This document shows positions 4,619 through 6,615 of a stretch of 6,615 nt of DNA, one piece after another. The position numbers and the translations under genes are program-made. Under the pieces are notes generated by a model. It was given only the letters and a program-made list of their open reading frames with translations, did no database searches and had not been told where the DNA came from. The first letter of the stretch is position 1. The number at the start of each line of letters is the position of its first letter. Source of the stretch: Candidatus Bathyarchaeota archaeon (lineage in GTDB: Archaea; Thermoproteota; Bathyarchaeia; TCS64); NCBI GenBank assembly GCA_030691555.1, contig JAUYEB010000204.1, positions 1-6,615 of the forward strand. Direction: 5' to 3'.

Positions 4619-5170
4619 ATGGGAGATCCTAAGAAGAAGCATAAGACATACACGACGCCCCGCGTCCCCTACAACACGGAGATGTTCATGGAGGAGCTCA
4701 AGCTCCTCGGCGCCTACGGTCTGCGCAACAAGCACGAGCTATGGCGCGCAAAGACCGAGCTGAGCAGCCTCCGACGCAGGGCACGCGGCCTACTCGCCCA
4801 GACGGCGACGGAGCGCGAGAAGCAGGAGAAGGAACTCATCGGCAAGCTCAACAATATGGGGCTCGTCCAGCCCAACGGCACACTCGACGACATCCTCACC
4901 CTCAGCATAGAGGACCTCATGGAGCGCAGGCTCCAGACGTTCGTCTTCCGCAAGGGCATGGCGAAGAGCCTCTGGCAGGCACGCCAGTTCATCGCCCACG
5001 GCCACATCAGCATAAACGGCAACGAGATGAAGGTCCCAGGCTACCACGTCCTCATCGACGACGAGAAGACCCTCGACTTCACAGACGTCAGCCCGTACAG
5101 CAACAAGGACCACCCCCTCCGAAAGGAGATGGCGGTGAACGAGATCGCTGGAGGAAACAAGGTTGAGTAG
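4619..5170 (+). CDS. rps4: 30S ribosomal protein S4 (uS4)
   Basis: 183 aa, normal for archaeal S4. The N-terminus is basic (GDPKKKHKTYTTPRVPY, 2-18). A helical part follows with GLRNKHELWRAKTELSSLRR (34-53). The S4 RNA-binding domain runs from about 103 to 165 and includes RRLQTFVFRKGMAKSLWQAR (103-122), QFIAHGHISINGNEMKVPGY (123-142) and HV. S4 is a primary assembly protein binding the 5' domain of 16S rRNA. The bacterial-type N-terminal zinc finger is absent, as expected in archaea. The C-terminal eight bases overlap rps11. Confidence 0.97.
   Translation: MGDPKKKHKTYTTPRVPYNTEMFMEELKLLGAYGLRNKHELWRAKTELSSLRRRARGLLAQTATEREKQEKELIGKLNNMGLVQPNGTLDDILTLSIEDLMERRLQTFVFRKGMAKSLWQARQFIAHGHISINGNEMKVPGYHVLIDDEKTLDFTDVSPYSNKDHPLRKEMAVNEIAGGNKVE
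5150..5154 (+). promoter_or_regulatory. Shine-Dalgarno site of rps11
   Basis: GGAGG 8 nt before the TTG at 5163. No ATG or GTG lies at a better distance, so this site decides the unusual start codon. Confidence 0.75.
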
Positions 5171-5579
5171 CGATACAACGACACCGCCGCCAGCGGCCGA
5201 CAAGTGGGCGATAGTCCACGTCCTCAGCAGCTTCAACAACACCATAATCCACATGACCGACCTCACAGGCGCCGAGACCTTCGGCTTCGCCACCGGCGGA
5301 ATGTTCGTCAAGGCGGACAGGCTCAAGCCGAGCCCCTACGCCGCGATGAAGGCCGCCCAGCAGATAGCCGACTGGGGCCGAGACAAGGGCGTCACGGGCA
5401 TACACATCAAGGTACGCGCACCCGGAGGCAGCGGGTCCAAGACCCCGGGCCCCGGCGCGCAGGCCGCGATCCGCATCCTCGCCCGCAGCGGCTTCAGGAT
5501 AGGCCGCATCGAGGAGGTCACACCCGTCCCACACGACGGCACCCGCAAGCCCGGAGGCAGGAGAGGCAGAAGGCCGTAA
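5163..5579 (+). CDS. rps11: 30S ribosomal protein S11 (uS11)
   Basis: 138 aa. After a Pro/Thr-rich N-terminus (1-12) the family core starts at KWAIVHVLSSFNNTIIHMTD (14-33). It includes GGMFVKADRLKPSPYAAMKA (45-64) and ends with the S11 signature GSGSKTPGPGAQAAIR (89-104) and RIEEVTPVPHDGTRKPGGRR (115-134). S11 lies on the platform of the small subunit near the mRNA exit. The TTG start overlaps the end of rps4 by 8 bp, so its translation is probably coupled to rps4. It is followed 15 bp later by rpoD. Confidence 0.97.
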   Translation: MSSDTTTPPPAADKWAIVHVLSSFNNTIIHMTDLTGAETFGFATGGMFVKADRLKPSPYAAMKAAQQIADWGRDKGVTGIHIKVRAPGGSGSKTPGPGAQAAIRILARSGFRIGRIEEVTPVPHDGTRKPGGRRGRRP

Positions 5580-5582
5580 CCC

Positions 5583-5589
5583 GAGGGTG
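5583..5589 (+). promoter_or_regulatory. Shine-Dalgarno site of rpoD
   Basis: GAGGGTG, ending 5 nt before the ATG at 5595, in the 15-bp gap after rps11. Confidence 0.55.
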
Positions 5590-5594
5590 CTGCA

Positions 5595-6533
5595 ATGAAG
5601 GTAACGGTGCTTAGCCTAAACGAGGACACGATAAAGTTCATCGTCGACGGCGTAGACACGGCGTTCGCCAACGCGCTACGAAGGACGATGGTCAGCGAGG
5701 TCCCGACCATGGCGATCGAGGACATCTTCTACTACGACAACACAAGCGTCGTCCCCGACGAGGTGCTCGCCCACAGGATAGGGCTGGTGCCCCTCAAGAC
5801 GGACCTAGAGCACTACAGGCTCCCCTCCGAGTGCGACTGCGACGCCGACCTCGGTTGCCCGAAGTGCCGGGTCACGCTCAGCCTGAACGTGAAGGCCGAG
5901 GACGAGAGGAAGACCGTCTACTCGGGCGACCTCGTTCCGGTCGACCCCGCCATCACGCCCGTCAGCCCGTACATACCGCTCGCTAAGCTCGCGTCAGGCC
6001 AGTCAGTCAGCCTCGAGGCCTACGCCCAGCTCGGCAAGGGGCACAACCACACGAAGTGGAGCCCCGTCGCGATGGCCATCTACCAGAACGCGGCCGAGAT
6101 AAAGACAGACGCGGCGACCGCGGCGAAGTGCGCCGAGGAGTCGCCTAAGGGCGTCGTACTCTCCAAGAAGGACACCATAAAGGTCGTGGACGTGCAGGCC
6201 TTCAACCGCAGCCCCACGTGCGCTAGCCTCCTGAAGGAAGGCTCCCTCAAGGACCACATGAAGGGCGACGAGTTCGTCTTCACGGTCGAATCCACCGGCG
6301 CGCTCCCCCCGGAGAGGATAGTCTCCGAGGCGGTAAAGATACTCAACGCGAAGCTCGAGGAGCTGAAGCGGAAGGTCGACGCCGGGGAACTCCACGAGGA
6401 GATCAAGGACTTCGAGGCACCCACCGAGGTGGGCCGCCGCCTCTACAGCATCGGCTCCGGGGAGTTCGAGGAGGAAGAGGGAGAGGAAGGCGCAGCAGGG
6501 AGTGAACCAAAATATGATGAACAAGGAAATTGA
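5595..6533 (+). CDS. rpoD: DNA-directed RNA polymerase subunit D (Rpo3)
   Basis: 312 aa, the archaeal counterpart of Rpb3 and of half the bacterial alpha dimer. With subunits L, N and P it builds the assembly platform of RNA polymerase. The dimerisation domain has FANALRRTMVSEVPTMAIED (24-43) and LAHRIGLVPLKTD (58-70). A C-x-C-x5-C-x2-C motif (C80, C82, C88, C91) matches the Rpb3 zinc site. Domain 3 (about 165-215) is the ferredoxin-like insertion. In Sulfolobus it binds an Fe-S cluster, but here only C179 and C209 remain, so a cluster is unlikely. The C-terminal dimerisation helix follows (FVFTVESTGALPPERIVSEA, 227-246). The tail (287-312) is very acidic and glycine-rich, with a run of glutamates at 292-298. 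The last 20 bases overlap rpl18e. Confidence 0.96.
   Translation: MKVTVLSLNEDTIKFIVDGVDTAFANALRRTMVSEVPTMAIEDIFYYDNTSVVPDEVLAHRIGLVPLKTDLEHYRLPSECDCDADLGCPKCRVTLSLNVKAEDERKTVYSGDLVPVDPAITPVSPYIPLAKLASGQSVSLEAYAQLGKGHNHTKWSPVAMAIYQNAAEIKTDAATAAKCAEESPKGVVLSKKDTIKVVDVQAFNRSPTCASLLKEGSLKDHMKGDEFVFTVESTGALPPERIVSEAVKILNAKLEELKRKVDAGELHEEIKDFEAPTEVGRRLYSIGSGEFEEEEGEEGAAGSEPKYDEQGN
6499..6505 (+). promoter_or_regulatory. Shine-Dalgarno site of rpl18e
   Basis: GGAGTGA inside the end of rpoD, 8 nt before the ATG at 6514. It fits the ATG at 6514 or the next one at 6517. Confidence 0.6.
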
Positions 6534-6615
6534 GAAGACCATAAGGGAGCTAAAGACGGCGAAGAAGAGGACGGGTCAGCCCATCTGGGGCGCCCTCGCC
6601 GAGGAGCTCGACAAG
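6514..6615 (+). CDS. rpl18e: 50S ribosomal protein L18e (eL18), N-terminal part, truncated by the window edge
   Basis: 34 codons from the ATG at 6514 to the window end. The peptide MMNKEIEKTIRELKTAKK (1-18) is the basic N-terminal helix, and PIWGALAEELDK (23-34) is the conserved segment of archaeal L18e. Position after rpoD is the usual archaeal order. It overlaps rpoD by 20 bp in another frame, so translation is probably coupled. A second ATG at 6517 is an equally possible start. Confidence 0.88.
   Translation, partial: MMNKEIEKTIRELKTAKKRTGQPIWGALAEELDK

Noticed and set aside
4790..5326. Minus-strand open frame opposite rps4 and rps11
   Set aside because: Spans two certain ribosomal protein genes; arises from their GC-rich codon pattern.
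6003..6542. Long minus-strand open frame (179 codons) opposite rpoD
   Set aside because: It is the mirror of a GC-rich coding sequence; rpoD is certain and the minus-strand product has no recognisable domain.

Overview
The window is a GC-rich archaeal chromosome segment. The evidence is the gene order rps13-rps4-rps11-rpoD-rpl18e, an archaeal/eukaryotic-type RNA polymerase subunit D, TATA-type promoters (TTTTTAT) and Shine-Dalgarno sites of the GGAGGTGATC type. The mix of genes (a GH3-family acyl-adenylating enzyme, a stand-alone Lrp-type RAM domain, a KsgA/Dim1 relative, a DUF4097-type surface protein) points to a TACK-group archaeon such as a Bathyarchaeia- or Thaumarchaeota-like lineage. 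That placement is inference and was not tested by phylogeny.

Layout. Bases 1-447 hold the N-terminal half of a minus-strand GH3-family gene that runs off the left edge. A short divergent promoter region (448-528) separates it from a plus-strand pair: a conserved protein of unknown function (529-1272) and, 14 bp later, a divergent KsgA/Dim1-like methyltransferase (1287-2114). A 374-bp stretch (2115-2488) follows. It contains four evenly spaced T-runs (probable terminators), a doubtful small minus-strand membrane ORF, and several hairpins. Next come a small stand-alone Lrp/AsnC ligand-binding domain gene starting with TTG (2489-2734), a structured 170-bp gap, and a three-TM protein with an external DUF4097-like repeat domain carrying a TSNG ladder (2905-3987). 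After a C-rich 144-bp spacer with a clear promoter and an operator-like dyad, the ribosomal protein/RNA polymerase operon begins at 4132 and runs to the right edge, ending inside rpl18e.

How the genes relate. The operon from 4132 is tightly packed (4-bp gap, 8-bp overlap, 15-bp gap, 20-bp overlap), with SD sites embedded in the preceding genes. This implies coupled translation of small-subunit proteins, the polymerase assembly subunit D and a large-subunit protein. The genes left of 4132 look like separate short transcription units with their own promoters. Three of the promoters share the same geometry: a TTTT(T)AT box ending 33-35 nt before the start codon.

Nothing here forms an obvious new defence or mobile system. 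The points most worth a second look are the degenerate Fe-S domain of RpoD, the atypical KsgA-like enzyme beside a conserved unknown gene, the archaeal GH3 gene, the dyad in the rps13 promoter, and the structured, T-run-rich region 2115-2488.
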